35,809 bases of DNA from Limisphaerales bacterium (GCA_003159675.1 PLQC01000019.1:1-35809); one strand, 5' to 3'. Positions 1 through 9,261 are shown, numbered from the stretch's first letter. The notes: a model not told the origin generated them from the sequence alone. A program made the numbers and translations.

Positions 1-75
1 AAGAATTTTGTCTCACACCCCCGTGAACCCTTGACCTTCGAAGTCTCTTGTCGGACACTCTGCGCAAACCAATCT

Positions 76-486
76 ATGCGTGTTCAAACCAAACTCGGGA
101 TTCTTGGCGGCATGAGCCTGGCTCTGATCGGCATTGCGAGGGACGTGGACGTGAGCAAACTTCCGCCGCCCTCGATGCGGAAGGATCTGACCTACCAGGC
201 GGACATCAAACCCATTCTGGACAAGTCTTGCATCAAATGCCACGGCGCCGAGAAACCTAAGGCGAAACTGCGACTGGACAGCCTGGCGGGAGTCTTCAAG
301 GGTGGGCACGACGGCAAAGTCATCCAGCCGGGTGGCAGCTCGAAGAGCCTGCTGGTCATCAACGTCGCGCACCTCGGGGATAAGGACGATTGGATGCCGC
401 CGCCCGCCAACAAGTTGAAAATCCCGTCGCTGACCAGCGAGCAGATCGGGTTGATCCGCGCGTGGATCGACCAGGGAGCGAAGTAG
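76..486 (+). CDS. Planctomycete-type cytochrome c domain protein
   Basis: This is a small (136 aa) probable c-type cytochrome acting outside the cytoplasmic membrane in electron transfer. Residues 1-21 form a basic then hydrophobic export segment. The haem-attachment motif is SCIKCHG (C52, C55, H56), and a Met in DDWMPPP (M108) is the likely second axial ligand. The pattern Y-x-DI-x-PIL before the haem motif, the LRLDS segment, GG-x-DGKVIQPG and a C-terminal WI-x-QGA match the family seen in Planctomycetes and Verrucomicrobia (PSCyt1 type). In those phyla the domain is often the N-terminal part of large proteins with DUF1549/DUF1553 domains; here it stands alone. I chose ATG 76 because 15 residues of an upstream in-frame extension (from 31) precede the signal and look non-coding. 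It converges on dnaG with a 23-bp gap. The upstream context is outside the window. Confidence 0.85.
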   Translation: MRVQTKLGILGGMSLALIGIARDVDVSKLPPPSMRKDLTYQADIKPILDKSCIKCHGAEKPKAKLRLDSLAGVFKGGHDGKVIQPGGSSKSLLVINVAHLGDKDDWMPPPANKLKIPSLTSEQIGLIRAWIDQGAK

Positions 487-509
487 AGAATTGGGGGCTT
501 CCCAGGCAC

Positions 510-2351
510 TCAGGCCGGGAGTTTTCCGGCATCCGGTTGCCCCGACTGCTGCGCCGTGGGCGCGAGCGGCTGCCGTTTCAATCCCCTGAGATCCTGTTGT
601 CGCCGCAGCATTTCGATGCGCGTTGCGTCGTCGGTCCCGGGCTGGTTTGCGAGCTGGATCAATTCATGGAGCCGCCGGTCGATGAATTGATTGCGCAATT
701 TGAGCGTGACATCGGCGAGCTGTTGAGTTGGATGGGGGATGGGGCGTTCTTCCGCCGCGGCTTCCGTGATTAGATGTTGCATTTCCGGCATCTCGCAACC
801 GTCCAGAAAGGTTCCAAGGTTTTTCCATGCCTGCGTTCGATGGGCCTCGATCCGCTTTGAAACCACCTGTCGCACGACAGGATGCTGGATCCAGTCCGAG
901 TCCAGATGCGCGGCGCACCATTCCACGAGTTCCTCGTGCAGGAACAGCAATTTGAGCAGCCAGTATTCGTGCGGCGAAGGGCGTTGCGGCTCCGGACCCG
1001 CCTCCGGTGCCTCGTCGCCGGCAGGATCGGCCGCAGGCGCTTTGTTTCGAAACGCATTCTTGAACTCGGCGCGCACGGCGTCGGAGGAAACTCCCAGTCG
1101 CAGCGCGGTTTTCTGCGCGAATTTGTCCACGAGCACGGGACTGCCGCTTTTCCGGACGGCTTCCGCCATGCCGCGCAGAATGGCCTGGCGCCCTCGGTCG
1201 GTCGCGGCATCGTTCGTCGAGCACAATCGGTGAAGGTAGAAGTCGAAGAATCCCTCCGCCTGGTCAACGAGTTTGCGGAACGCCTCGCCGCCATGGGCCT
1301 TGATGAAACTGTCCGGGTCGTGTGGAGCCGGCACGACCGCCACGCGGACGGCGAGGCCGGAGGCCAGGAGATGATCCAGGGAGCGCACCGCGGCATTCTG
1401 ACCCGCCTCGTCGGAATCGAAGCACAACACCACTTCATCCACGTAGCGTTTGAGGATGCGCGCGTGGTCGGCGGTGAACGCGGTGCCCTGCGGCGCCACC
1501 ACGTTCTGAACGCCGCCCATGAAGCACGCGATTAAATCAAGCTGGCCTTCGCACACCACCGCGCAGCCGGCGTCGAGAAGCGATCGTTTCGATTTGTCGA
1601 GCCCGAAGAAGATCCTGCTCTTGGTGAAAATGGGCGTTTCGGGCGAGTTGACGTATTTGGCTGCTTTCTCCGCGCCCGCCAGCATCCGGCCGCTGAAGCC
1701 AACCACCCTGCCCTGCTCGTCGCAGATCGGAAACATCAGGCGGCCGCGAAAACGGTCGTAGTAATGGTCGGCGCCCTCCTTCCGCAGAATGAGTCCGGCC
1801 TTTTCCACCAGCGCCAGTTCGTGTCCCTTGCTCCCGGCCCAATTCACCGTGTCGTCCCAGAGATCGGGCGCGTAACCGAGGCGGAACAATTTGACGGCCT
1901 CGGCACTCACCCCGCGCTGGGCAAGGTAATCGCGGGCGATCTGGGCGCCGGCTTCGCCGGCGAGCGCATTCTGCCAGCGCTGGGCGATCTGTTCGTGGAT
2001 TTGCAGGAGGGTTTCCTTGAGGTGCCTCGTCTGCTGTCCGCCGGGCCCAGACTCCTGTTCCAGCGGAATTTTAGCGCGGTCGGCCAGTCGTTTGACGGCT
2101 TCCGGGAACGAGACGTTTTCGTAGTACTCGATGAATTTGAACACATCGCCGCCCTTATGGCAGCCAAAGCAATGGAAAATCTGACGGTGGGGATTGACGT
2201 TGAAGCTGGGGGTCTTCTCCTTGTGAAACGGGCAGAGCGCGACGAAATTGGCGCCCGCGCGTTTGAGCGGCAGGGAGGAACCGATCACGTCCACGATGTC
2301 GCTGGCTGCGCGAATCTGTTCGAGCGTGCCGGAAGAAAACAAGCCGGGCAT
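510..2351 (-). CDS. dnaG: DNA primase DnaG
   Basis: DNA primase makes RNA primers for lagging-strand synthesis at the replication fork. The 613-aa protein has the expected order of domains. An N-terminal CHC2 zinc ribbon has ligands C40, H43, C61 and C64. The catalytic core contains the RFRGRLMFPI segment near residue 200, then a Toprim fold with the catalytic Glu in VVCEGQLDLI (E268) and the metal-binding FDSDEAG (D312, D314). A divergent helicase-binding C-terminal region follows from about residue 430. The length is normal for bacterial DnaG (about 580-660 aa). The common Toprim EGYMD motif reads EGQLD here, a mild change. It lies 42 bp downstream of the CvpA-like gene on the same strand and is probably co-transcribed with it. 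rpoD, the usual partner of dnaG in proteobacterial operons, is about 26 kb away. Confidence 0.97.
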   Translation of the reverse strand: MPGLFSSGTLEQIRAASDIVDVIGSSLPLKRAGANFVALCPFHKEKTPSFNVNPHRQIFHCFGCHKGGDVFKFIEYYENVSFPEAVKRLADRAKIPLEQESGPGGQQTRHLKETLLQIHEQIAQRWQNALAGEAGAQIARDYLAQRGVSAEAVKLFRLGYAPDLWDDTVNWAGSKGHELALVEKAGLILRKEGADHYYDRFRGRLMFPICDEQGRVVGFSGRMLAGAEKAAKYVNSPETPIFTKSRIFFGLDKSKRSLLDAGCAVVCEGQLDLIACFMGGVQNVVAPQGTAFTADHARILKRYVDEVVLCFDSDEAGQNAAVRSLDHLLASGLAVRVAVVPAPHDPDSFIKAHGGEAFRKLVDQAEGFFDFYLHRLCSTNDAATDRGRQAILRGMAEAVRKSGSPVLVDKFAQKTALRLGVSSDAVRAEFKNAFRNKAPAADPAGDEAPEAGPEPQRPSPHEYWLLKLLFLHEELVEWCAAHLDSDWIQHPVVRQVVSKRIEAHRTQAWKNLGTFLDGCEMPEMQHLITEAAAEERPIPHPTQQLADVTLKLRNQFIDRRLHELIQLANQPGTDDATRIEMLRRQQDLRGLKRQPLAPTAQQSGQPDAGKLPA

Positions 2352-2393
2352 GTAATGAATCGTTCGGCGCCGCTGACCCGCGCCACGCGACTA

Positions 2394-3005
2394 TTACAAT
2401 TGAACTTCGCGCCGTTTCAATTCTTTTTTCTCGGGAACGGCGGATTTGATCAGGAGGAAGCTCAGGTTGTCTTTGATCCAGGGACCCGCCAGCGAATGCT
2501 CGAACACCTGCGATTGCACGTTGTAGAGCTTCGGGAAGTAGGTGCTCCCGTAAATGTCGTTCTGGTAGTTGATGTCGGCCCGGATTTCGGCCTGGTTGAA
2601 ACTGCGGGCGTTCAGCAGAGCCATCCCCATGATGACCATGCAGGAGAACCGGACCATTCCGGCGAGCATGCCCAAATAGAATTCACTGCGTCCAAAAACC
2701 TCGCTGCTGACCACCTTTTCACCGGCCATCTTCTTGATCAGTGCAAAGAAGGCGGCGATCATCAGGGCGATGCCGACATAGGCGATGAGGTAACCGTTCA
2801 GCAAGCTGAAGACGGACGAGGACGTGGCGATGACACTCCCCATCGGCTCGTAAAGATAGGCGCAACCCAACATGAGGGCCAGCCACTTCAGCAGCAGCAT
2901 CAGTTCCTCTGACATGCCGTGCTTGCGTCCGCGTTGCACACCCACCAACAAGGCGACCACGATCAGCAGGTCAAACCAGTTAAACGGCATCTTGTCGAAC
3001 GTCAT
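2394..3005 (-). CDS. CvpA-family membrane protein
   Basis: This is an integral membrane protein of about 203 aa resembling the CvpA (colicin V production) family. Members have four to five membrane segments and a poorly defined role linked to envelope function. The N-terminus NWFDLLIVVALLVGVQRG, followed by a Gly-Arg-rich turn and two further hydrophobic stretches (about residues 38-85), matches the family opening. Another hydrophobic segment lies near residues 110-130. The tail after it is hydrophilic and ends with a charged KKELKRRE stretch. I prefer the ATG at 3005 because AGGA sits five bases upstream of it; an in-frame ATG at 3029 would add eight residues. It is followed by dnaG after 42 bp and preceded by the TPR lipoprotein gene on the same strand. 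No enzymatic motif is visible. Confidence 0.7.
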   Translation of the reverse strand: MTFDKMPFNWFDLLIVVALLVGVQRGRKHGMSEELMLLLKWLALMLGCAYLYEPMGSVIATSSSVFSLLNGYLIAYVGIALMIAAFFALIKKMAGEKVVSSEVFGRSEFYLGMLAGMVRFSCMVIMGMALLNARSFNQAEIRADINYQNDIYGSTYFPKLYNVQSQVFEHSLAGPWIKDNLSFLLIKSAVPEKKELKRREVQL

Positions 3006-3084
3006 TTTTGTCCTGTCGGCCGGCCTCAATGCGATTGATGGCCCTGGCCATAAAGGACTTTGACAGCGAGATCTGTGCCAGGAA

Positions 3085-4821
3085 TCAGGGGGGATTGTCG
3101 ATCAACCAGTATCGGATGGTGGCCGCCTGGGGGCTGTGCGGATCCGTTTCCAGGACTTTCTGGTAATGCTCGCGCGCCTTGGCGGGCTGGTGCAACTGTT
3201 GCGCGTAAATATTGCCCAGCGCGAGGTGCGCGCGAGGTTCATTGGGATAGATGGACAGCAGTTTTTGCAGCTCATTCACGGCGTCCTGGAGATAATTGGC
3301 CTTCTTGAGCGCCAGCGCAAAATTGTAGCGCGCGTCAGGAGATTCGGGCCGGATCGCCAGGGCGCCCTCGTAGGCCCCGAGCGCCTGTGACACGTTGCCT
3401 TGCGCCATCAAGGCCAATCCCAGATTGTAATTGGCGTCGTAATCGGCCGGATCCAACCGGGTCGCCCGCCGATAATCCTGAATGGCTTCCGGCAGATGAT
3501 CCGCCCTCTGCGCCCGCACCCCCTCCGCAAAGGCGTTCTCCGCGGCCGATGGATCGCCGCTCGCCGGTTTCCGCGGCGAGAGATAACTGTAGTGAACCGA
3601 TCCCGGCGACGCGGTTTCGGAGGAAGCGCCGGGGGCGGCACCCGGGACAGCAGCGATGGCGGGCGGAGTCGCTGACGCGGTGTGGTTCGTACCGGAGCTT
3701 CGGTGCAGCACGTTCAACGGGTTGATGCGAGAGAGGAAGCCCCGCTTTTCCGCTTTCTCCTTCTTGGAAGATACGGCCGTGGATTTGGTCTGCGAGGTGG
3801 ACGAAGACTGGGAGGATGAGGTGATGTCCCGCGCCGGTTTGGGCTCCGGTTCGGACGACAACCTGGTCACTTCGACATTCTGATCCTGCGGTGCCACGCG
3901 GGGTGCCGATTTGGCCTCGTTCGTCGCAGGTGCGGTTCCGGACGAATTCTCGGCGCGGGCTGGTGTTGTGGATGCGATTGCTGGCGGATTCGCGTGGGCC
4001 CGGGGCGGCGTTGAAACGGTCTGGGCGGCGGCGCGCGGCGGATTCAGCTCCAGCTCCAGTTGGCGCACGGCCGCCTGAACCGACTCCTCGCGCCCCGCGC
4101 GATTTGGCAGAGCGAGGTATTCCCGATATTTCTGGAGCGCCAGCGGAGGATTATTGAGATAAACCTGGGACACAACGGCCAGATTCAGAAGGGCGGGAGC
4201 GTAATCCGGCTGTTGCTTCAAAGCGTGGCTGAAGTAGAGAGCCGCCTCGCGGGGACGGTTGCGCTGCAATTGGATCAGGCCCAATCCATTGAAGGCCTCG
4301 GGATTTTGAGAAGCGAGACGGAGGGCCTGACTGAAACTTTGTTCCGCCGTCGCCAGTTCGGTCGCCCGGGGGGCGCCCCCCTGTCTCGAGATGCGCAGTT
4401 GGGCTATTCCCAGTTTAAGCCAGCCGTCTGCTGAACCTCTCCGGAGCGAGGTGTAGGTCGTCAATTCGGACTTGGCCGGCTCCAATCGGCCTTGCTCGAG
4501 CCAGAGGCAGCCCAGATTGTAATGCGCTTCCACGAGGTCATGGTCCAGCGCGAGCGCGCGTTGGTACCCCGCGACGGCATTCGTGATCTGACCTGCGTAA
4601 TGATAGGCCAGGCCGAGATAATTCCACGCCTGGGCGTTGGTGCTCAGGAGCGAAGCCGCGGTTTTCAACTCTTCGACCGCCTCGGGAAAATGGCCCTGGT
4701 CCATCAGCTTTTTCCCGCGCAACAGCGCACGCGGGCCGGGCGGCGAGCAGCCTCCGAAAAGAGCGGCAAGCGTCAGAACCAGGAGCATCCTGTTCCTCAG
4801 CCGGTTTTTGATGGTCAGCAT
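3085..4821 (-). CDS. TPR-repeat lipoprotein
   Basis: This is a secreted, probably lipid-anchored protein of about 578 aa with two TPR blocks. A basic N-terminus and the hydrophobic stretch MLLVLTLAALFGGC resemble a lipoprotein signal with the modified Cys at the end, although the -3 Phe is not ideal. The first TPR block covers roughly residues 35-255 (repeats such as AWNYLGLAYHYAGQ and AHYNLGCLWLEQGR). A Ser/Thr/Ala/Pro-rich linker of about 160 residues follows. A second block covers the last 150 residues (DANYNLGLALMAQG, ARYNFALALKKANY, AHLALGNIYAQQ). TPRs are protein-protein interaction helices, so a scaffold role at the membrane is the most that can be said. ATG 4821 was chosen to keep a charged n-region; 4839 and 4788 are alternatives and none has a clear ribosome-binding site. 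It leads the minus-strand group TPR-cvpA-dnaG. Confidence 0.75.
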   Translation of the reverse strand: MLTIKNRLRNRMLLVLTLAALFGGCSPPGPRALLRGKKLMDQGHFPEAVEELKTAASLLSTNAQAWNYLGLAYHYAGQITNAVAGYQRALALDHDLVEAHYNLGCLWLEQGRLEPAKSELTTYTSLRRGSADGWLKLGIAQLRISRQGGAPRATELATAEQSFSQALRLASQNPEAFNGLGLIQLQRNRPREAALYFSHALKQQPDYAPALLNLAVVSQVYLNNPPLALQKYREYLALPNRAGREESVQAAVRQLELELNPPRAAAQTVSTPPRAHANPPAIASTTPARAENSSGTAPATNEAKSAPRVAPQDQNVEVTRLSSEPEPKPARDITSSSQSSSTSQTKSTAVSSKKEKAEKRGFLSRINPLNVLHRSSGTNHTASATPPAIAAVPGAAPGASSETASPGSVHYSYLSPRKPASGDPSAAENAFAEGVRAQRADHLPEAIQDYRRATRLDPADYDANYNLGLALMAQGNVSQALGAYEGALAIRPESPDARYNFALALKKANYLQDAVNELQKLLSIYPNEPRAHLALGNIYAQQLHQPAKAREHYQKVLETDPHSPQAATIRYWLIDNPP

Positions 4822-4846
4822 CGAGGTTCGTGGTAGCATTCGCGCT

Positions 4847-4858
4847 TTGACGTGTCAA
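4847..4858. promoter_or_regulatory. Inverted repeat between divergent genes
   Basis: The bases TTGACGTGTCAA form a 5-bp inverted repeat around a 2-base centre between the divergently read TPR lipoprotein and DUF362-like genes. On the minus strand the same bases read TTGACA, a perfect -35-like hexamer, but the matching -10 (TACCAC, 17 bases on) is poor. With only about 12-30 bp between the two starts the site would have to overlap one leader. It may be an operator or chance. Confidence 0.25.
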
Positions 4859-5922
4859 GAAACGCACAGATTGGAAACCAGGCTTTACGCCGGCTGTTGC
4901 CGGTATTGATTGCGTGCGCCCTGCTGGCGACCGCTCTCCATCTCCCTGCCGCGAACTTTTCCCCGACGCACGGCATGGAGTCCCGGGCGCGGGTCGTCAT
5001 CGTTCAAGACCCGGAAGCCACGGAGGCGTTCGAACCGCGTCCCGACATCGTCCAGGCCATGGTGGACCGGGGGATCACAAACCTGACCGGGAAGGGCACC
5101 GTGACCGCAGCGTGGCTGAGCCTCGTTTCCACGCAGGACGTCGTCGGAATCAAGGTCTTTTCGGAACCCGGCCCGAACAGCGGCACGCGCACCGCGGTTG
5201 CGGCGGCCGTTGTCCAGGGATTACTCTCGGCCGGACTGCGCCCGGACCAGATCGTCATTTGGGACAAATACCAGTCCGACCTGCGACTGGCCGGCTTCTT
5301 CGATCTGAGAAAACGTTACGGAGTGCGTGTCGCCGGCAGCGCGGAGTCGGGTTACGATGAGACCAACTTCTACGCGATACCCTTGCTCGGCAACCTGGTG
5401 TGGGGCGACTACGAATTCGGCAAGAAGGGCGAAGGTATCGGCCGGAAATCGTTCGTCTCAAGACTCGTGAGCCGCGAAATGACCAAAATCATCAACATCA
5501 CCCCGCTCATGAACCACAATGAGGTGGGTGTTTGCGGGAATCTTTTCAGTCTCGCACTGGGCAGCGTGGACAACACCGTGCGATTTGAATCCCAGCCGGA
5601 CCGGCTGGCCACGGCGGTGCCCGAAATCTATGCCCTGTCATCGCTGAGTGACCGGGTCGTGCTGAATATTGTGGACGCGCTGATCTGCCAGTATGAAGGC
5701 GAGGAGCGCAGCCTGCTGCATTACTCCGCAGTGCTGAACCAGCTCCGGTTCAGCCGCGATCCGGTCGCGCTGGACGTGCTGTCGCTGGAGGAATTGGACC
5801 GGCAGCGCCAATTGGCCAAAGTCCCCGCGGTGAAGACGAACCGGGAATTGTATGCCAACGCTTCCCTGCTGGAACTCGGGGTCAGCGACGAGAAACGAAT
5901 CCAAATCGAGAACATCCCGTAG
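4852..5922 (+). CDS. Exported DUF362-like protein
   Basis: The 356-aa product has a Sec-type signal peptide: a basic n-region, the hydrophobic run PVLIACALLATALHL and a probable cleavage near PAANF. The mature part resembles the DUF362 family: VVGIKVFSEPG, then a T-R-T-A-V-A-A-A-V helix, GLRPDQIVIWDK, and later IINITPLMNHNEVGVCGNLFSLALGSVDN. DUF362 proteins are common in anaerobes and PVC bacteria, sometimes fused to ferredoxin domains; their biochemical role is not settled. No 4Fe-4S Cys motif is present here. The start is a GTG at 4852, kept because no later in-frame start preserves the signal peptide. It is 42 bp upstream of gluQ on the same strand, so the two may be co-transcribed. Confidence 0.65.
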   Translation: MSRNAQIGNQALRRLLPVLIACALLATALHLPAANFSPTHGMESRARVVIVQDPEATEAFEPRPDIVQAMVDRGITNLTGKGTVTAAWLSLVSTQDVVGIKVFSEPGPNSGTRTAVAAAVVQGLLSAGLRPDQIVIWDKYQSDLRLAGFFDLRKRYGVRVAGSAESGYDETNFYAIPLLGNLVWGDYEFGKKGEGIGRKSFVSRLVSREMTKIINITPLMNHNEVGVCGNLFSLALGSVDNTVRFESQPDRLATAVPEIYALSSLSDRVVLNIVDALICQYEGEERSLLHYSAVLNQLRFSRDPVALDVLSLEELDRQRQLAKVPAVKTNRELYANASLLELGVSDEKRIQIENIP

Positions 5923-5964
5923 AAATCCGCCGGCGCCGCCGGCGCCTCACCGCCCAGGAATTTC

Positions 5965-6831
5965 GTGCACACGAACGCAGAATCAGCCGGGAGCTATCGC
6001 GGCCGGCTTGCGCCCTCACCCACGGGTTATCTGCACCTGGGCCATGCGAGGACGTTCTGGGTCGCTCAGCAGCGCGCCAAAGCAAACAACGGCGTGCTCG
6101 TGTTGCGCAATGAAGATCTGGACGCAATGCGCTTCAAGCTCGAGTTTGTCGATGCCATGCTCGAGGACTTGAAGTGGTTTGGTTTCGAGTGGCAGGAAGG
6201 ACCGGATTGCGGCGGCTCTTTCGGGCCCTACAACCAGAACGAGCGGTCTCATTTCCACCGCGCCGCGCTGAACAAGCTGCGCGATGGCGGCTTCATTTAT
6301 CCCTGCACCTGCTCGCGGAAAGACATTCAATCGGCCGCAAGGGCGCCGCACGCCGCGGATGACAAGGAACCGATCTATCCCGGGACTTGCCGAAATAATT
6401 GCGAATCGCAAATGGCAAATAGTAAATTCTCGTGGCGCTTCCGCGTCCCTCACGGCGAAACGATTTCGTTTGCGGACGGCAGCTTCGGTCCGCAGCAATT
6501 TGTCGCCGGGAAGGATTTCGGCGATTTTGTGGTGTGGCGGCACGATGACGTTCCGGCTTACCAGCTTTCGGTCGTGGTGGACGATGCCGCCATGCGGATC
6601 ACGGAAGTCGTCCGCGGCGCCGACCTGCTCGTCAGCACGGCGCGGCAATTATTGCTCTACCGCGCTCTTGGCCTGGAACCGCCCCGGTTTTTTCACTGCG
6701 CTTTAATGACCGACGCGGCGGGCGCGCGCCTCGCCAAGCGTCACGACGCCCTGAGCTTGAGAACACTGCGTGCTCAGGGAGCCGCACCGGAAGATCTCCG
6801 CCGCTCCTGGTCTCTGGCGAACCCCGCTTGA
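5965..6831 (+). CDS. gluQ: Glutamyl-Q tRNA(Asp) synthetase
   Basis: This 288-aa protein is a truncated glutamyl-tRNA synthetase paralogue that attaches glutamate to queuosine at position 34 of tRNA(Asp), not to the tRNA 3' end. It has the GRLAPSPTGYLHLGHA opening with the HIGH-type motif HLGH (residues 24-27), LRNEDLD, the zinc site C114/C116/Y138/C142 typical of GluQRS, and RGADLL. A KMSKS-like loop LAKRHDA follows near residue 258. No anticodon-binding domain follows, which separates it from GltX. The spacing between the two halves of the zinc site is longer than in E. coli, with about 21 residues between C116 and Y138. The start is a GTG at 5965. It overlaps nothing and is read after the DUF362-like gene. 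Confidence 0.93.
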   Translation: MHTNAESAGSYRGRLAPSPTGYLHLGHARTFWVAQQRAKANNGVLVLRNEDLDAMRFKLEFVDAMLEDLKWFGFEWQEGPDCGGSFGPYNQNERSHFHRAALNKLRDGGFIYPCTCSRKDIQSAARAPHAADDKEPIYPGTCRNNCESQMANSKFSWRFRVPHGETISFADGSFGPQQFVAGKDFGDFVVWRHDDVPAYQLSVVVDDAAMRITEVVRGADLLVSTARQLLLYRALGLEPPRFFHCALMTDAAGARLAKRHDALSLRTLRAQGAAPEDLRRSWSLANPA

Positions 6832-6890
6832 GGGAGGATTCAATCCGGGGATTGCGACCGCGTTCGGACACTGAACCGCACAATGAGGCG

Positions 6891-7790
6891 TCATCCCAGC
6901 ATCGTGAGCAGCATGCCGGCGACGATGCCGATGACGGCCGGAAGTTTTTGCCAGCCGTTCGGTTCGCGGAACAGCCAGATGCCGCCGGCAAATGCCACGA
7001 GCGTGCTCCCGCGGCGCAGACTGATGACGAGCGACACCAGCGCCGCGGGATCGCGCAGGGCGGCGAAATAGACATAGTCACCCGCGAGCATGGACAGGGC
7101 GATGAGGGGGATGCTCCAACGCCATTGGAATTCGTTGCGCGGCCACCAGCGGCGTTGCCAGCCGATGGCCAGCGGCGCGAAGAACACCAGCATATAGATC
7201 GAATACCATGCCTGCACCGTCGGGACCGAGAGGTGGGCCGTCCCCAGCAGATACTTGTCGTAAATCGCGCTGATCGCGTTGAGCAGGGTTCCGGCCAGGA
7301 GGTAACCCACCCATTTGTTCCGATGAAAATGCACGCCTTCGCGCCGGCCGACGAACGAGAGGCCCACAAACGACCCCAGAGTCGTGATGATCCCAAGGGT
7401 TTCCAACAGGGTCGGGCGTTCCACCAGAACGATGACCGCACCCAGAAATGTCCACAGTGGGCCGGTGGCCCGGATCGGCGATGCGAGGGACACGGGCAGA
7501 TGTTTGAGTCCGAAATACGTGGTCGCCCATGCGGACGCGACGATCAGCGCCTTGAGCATCAACTGCAGATGCTGCAGCATTCCGATCCGGTCCGTAACCA
7601 GCGATGCGGGAAGAAGCCCCAGCTGGACCGCCTGCGCAGCCATCAAGACGATCCACGCCGCCGCACAGTAGAGCATGGAGTGGAACAAGACCGGGACGAC
7701 GGCGTTCTCCTGGAGCGCGTGCTTGGAAGAAAGCTCGTTGACGCCGGCAAACCCTGCCGACACCAGGCTTGCAGTGATCCAGTGCATCAA
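6891..7790 (-). CDS. DMT-superfamily (EamA-type) transporter
   Basis: This is a polytopic membrane protein of 299 aa with about ten hydrophobic segments arranged as two similar halves, the layout of drug/metabolite transporters with two EamA domains. The first half carries the usual FGLKHLPVSLASPIRATGPLW segment, and the second half has the matching YVYFAALRDPAALVSLV segment near residue 245. Both correspond to the small-residue-rich helix and turn at the end of each EamA unit. A charged cytoplasmic loop lies near residue 150 (GRREGVHFHRNK). The substrate cannot be inferred. It follows icd on the same strand, separated by about 150 bp that hold two hairpins. Confidence 0.85.
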   Translation of the reverse strand: MMHWITASLVSAGFAGVNELSSKHALQENAVVPVLFHSMLYCAAAWIVLMAAQAVQLGLLPASLVTDRIGMLQHLQLMLKALIVASAWATTYFGLKHLPVSLASPIRATGPLWTFLGAVIVLVERPTLLETLGIITTLGSFVGLSFVGRREGVHFHRNKWVGYLLAGTLLNAISAIYDKYLLGTAHLSVPTVQAWYSIYMLVFFAPLAIGWQRRWWPRNEFQWRWSIPLIALSMLAGDYVYFAALRDPAALVSLVISLRRGSTLVAFAGGIWLFREPNGWQKLPAVIGIVAGMLLTMLG

Positions 7791-7908
7791 GTCGGATGAA
7801 AAACGAGGGGTTCGAAATACAGCCCGTGATCAATCCAAGTCGCGCACTCCACGAACCGAGCCTCCGTAACTGCGGTTGTGAAACGGCGGAGGTTGGTGCA
7901 GGACGGAT

Positions 7909-7948
7909 CCGCCAATTCACATTGGCGGCTACCAGTGAGGAAACTCAC
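7909..7948. terminator. Two hairpins at the 3' end of icd
   Basis: A perfect 8-bp stem (CCGCCAAT and ATTGGCGG around a 4-base loop) lies at 7909-7928. A second 5-bp stem (GTGAG, loop GAAA, CTCAC) at 7935-7948 overlaps the icd stop codon. No T-run follows on the minus strand, so this is not a classical Rho-independent terminator. It may act as an mRNA 3' stabiliser or be part of a short dispersed repeat. Confidence 0.4.
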
Positions 7949-9261
7949 ATGTGCGCGGTGATGTTCTCCCCGAACTGGCTGCACTTGATCTCCGTCGCGC
8001 CCTCCATCTGCCGGGCGAAGTCGTAGGTGACGCGCTTGGAGCCGATCGCACCTTTCAGCCCCTTGACGATCAAATCCGCCGCCTCGGTCCAGCCGAGGTA
8101 GCGAAACATCATCTCGCCGCTCAACACAACACTGCCGGGATTCACCATGTCCTTACCCGCGTACTTCGGCGCGGTGCCGTGAGTGGCCTCGAAAATGGCG
8201 TGGCCGGTGATGTAATTGATGTTGCCGCCCGGCGCGATGCCGATGCCTCCCACCTGCGCCGCCAGCGCGTCGCTCAGGTAATCGCCGTTCAGGTTCAGCG
8301 TGGCGATCACGTCGAATTCGGCCGGCCGCGTCAGCACCTGCTGGAGCGTGATATCGGCAATGGAATCCTTGATGACGATCCCCGCGCCGGGTTTGCCTTC
8401 GGGGATTTTGCACCAGGGGCCGCCGTCGATTTCAACCGCGCCGAAGTATTTCTTGGCGGTTTCATAGCCCCAATCGCGGAACGCACCCTCGGTGAACTTC
8501 ATGATGTTCCCCTTGTGCACCAGCGTGACGCTCTTGCGCTTGAACTTGATCGCGTAACCGATGGCGCTGTGAATCAACCGGACGCTGCCGCTGTAACTGA
8601 CCGGTTTGATGCCCACGCCGACCCTGACGTCGCTCGGAAAATCCTTCGCGCCGACGGCTTCCCAGAATTCCTCGGCCTTCGGTTTGGTGGCAAAACGGAT
8701 TTTGTCGAATGCCTTTGGAAATTCTTTGGCCAGGAAATCCAAACACTTTTGGGCCTCGGGCGTGCCGGCGGCGAATTCGATTCCGGCGTAAATGTCCTCT
8801 GTGTTCTCGCGGAAGATGACCATGTCCACTTTTTCCGGGTGTTTCACGGGGGACGGCACGCCGGAGAACCATTGGACCGGCCTCAGGCACACGTAGAGGT
8901 CGAGCATCTGACGCAGCGCGACGTTCAGCGAGCGGATGCCGCCGCCGACGGGCGTGGTGAGGGGACCTTTGATGCCCACCAGGAATTCCCTGAACGCTTC
9001 GACCGTGTCGTCCGGCAGCCAGTTGTCGAATTTGTTCTTGGCGGCTTCGCCGGCGAACACTTCGAACCATTCGACCTTGCGTTTGCCGCCGTAAGCCCTC
9101 TGCACCGCGGCGTCAAACACCCGGACGGAAGCGGCCCAGATGTCCGGCCCGGTGCCATCGCCGCGAATGAACGGGAGGATCGGGTTGTCCGGCACGTTGA
9201 GTTTGCCGGTCTGAATGGAAATTTTGCCGCCCACAGGCGGCGTCACGTCTTTGTAAGCCAT
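7945..9261 (-). CDS. icd: Isocitrate dehydrogenase (NADP+)
   Basis: This cytoplasmic TCA-cycle enzyme oxidatively decarboxylates isocitrate to 2-oxoglutarate. The 438-aa protein aligns in order with the E. coli Icd type. It has [12 protein letters not shown] near residue 35 and the substrate-binding [13 protein letters not shown] (S111, the counterpart of the phosphorylated S113 of E. coli, with N113 and R117). DLYVCLRPV (R127) and [12 protein letters not shown] (R151) follow. NADP specificity is suggested by HGTAPKYAG, where the Lys-Tyr pair corresponds to K344/Y345 of E. coli. The protein is about 20 residues longer than E. coli Icd. It has its own upstream gap of 84 bp from the dxs stop and is probably separately expressed. 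No IDH kinase/phosphatase gene is in view. Confidence 0.95.
   Translation of the reverse strand: MAYKDVTPPVGGKISIQTGKLNVPDNPILPFIRGDGTGPDIWAASVRVFDAAVQRAYGGKRKVEWFEVFAGEAAKNKFDNWLPDDTVEAFREFLVGIKGPLTTPVGGGIRSLNVALRQMLDLYVCLRPVQWFSGVPSPVKHPEKVDMVIFRENTEDIYAGIEFAAGTPEAQKCLDFLAKEFPKAFDKIRFATKPKAEEFWEAVGAKDFPSDVRVGVGIKPVSYSGSVRLIHSAIGYAIKFKRKSVTLVHKGNIMKFTEGAFRDWGYETAKKYFGAVEIDGGPWCKIPEGKPGAGIVIKDSIADITLQQVLTRPAEFDVIATLNLNGDYLSDALAAQVGGIGIAPGGNINYITGHAIFEATHGTAPKYAGKDMVNPGSVVLSGEMMFRYLGWTEAADLIVKGLKGAIGSKRVTYDFARQMEGATEIKCSQFGENITAHM

Noticed and set aside
7800-7830. GGTTCGAAAT resembling a tRNA T-arm
   Set aside because: No acceptor stem or anticodon arm can be drawn around it.
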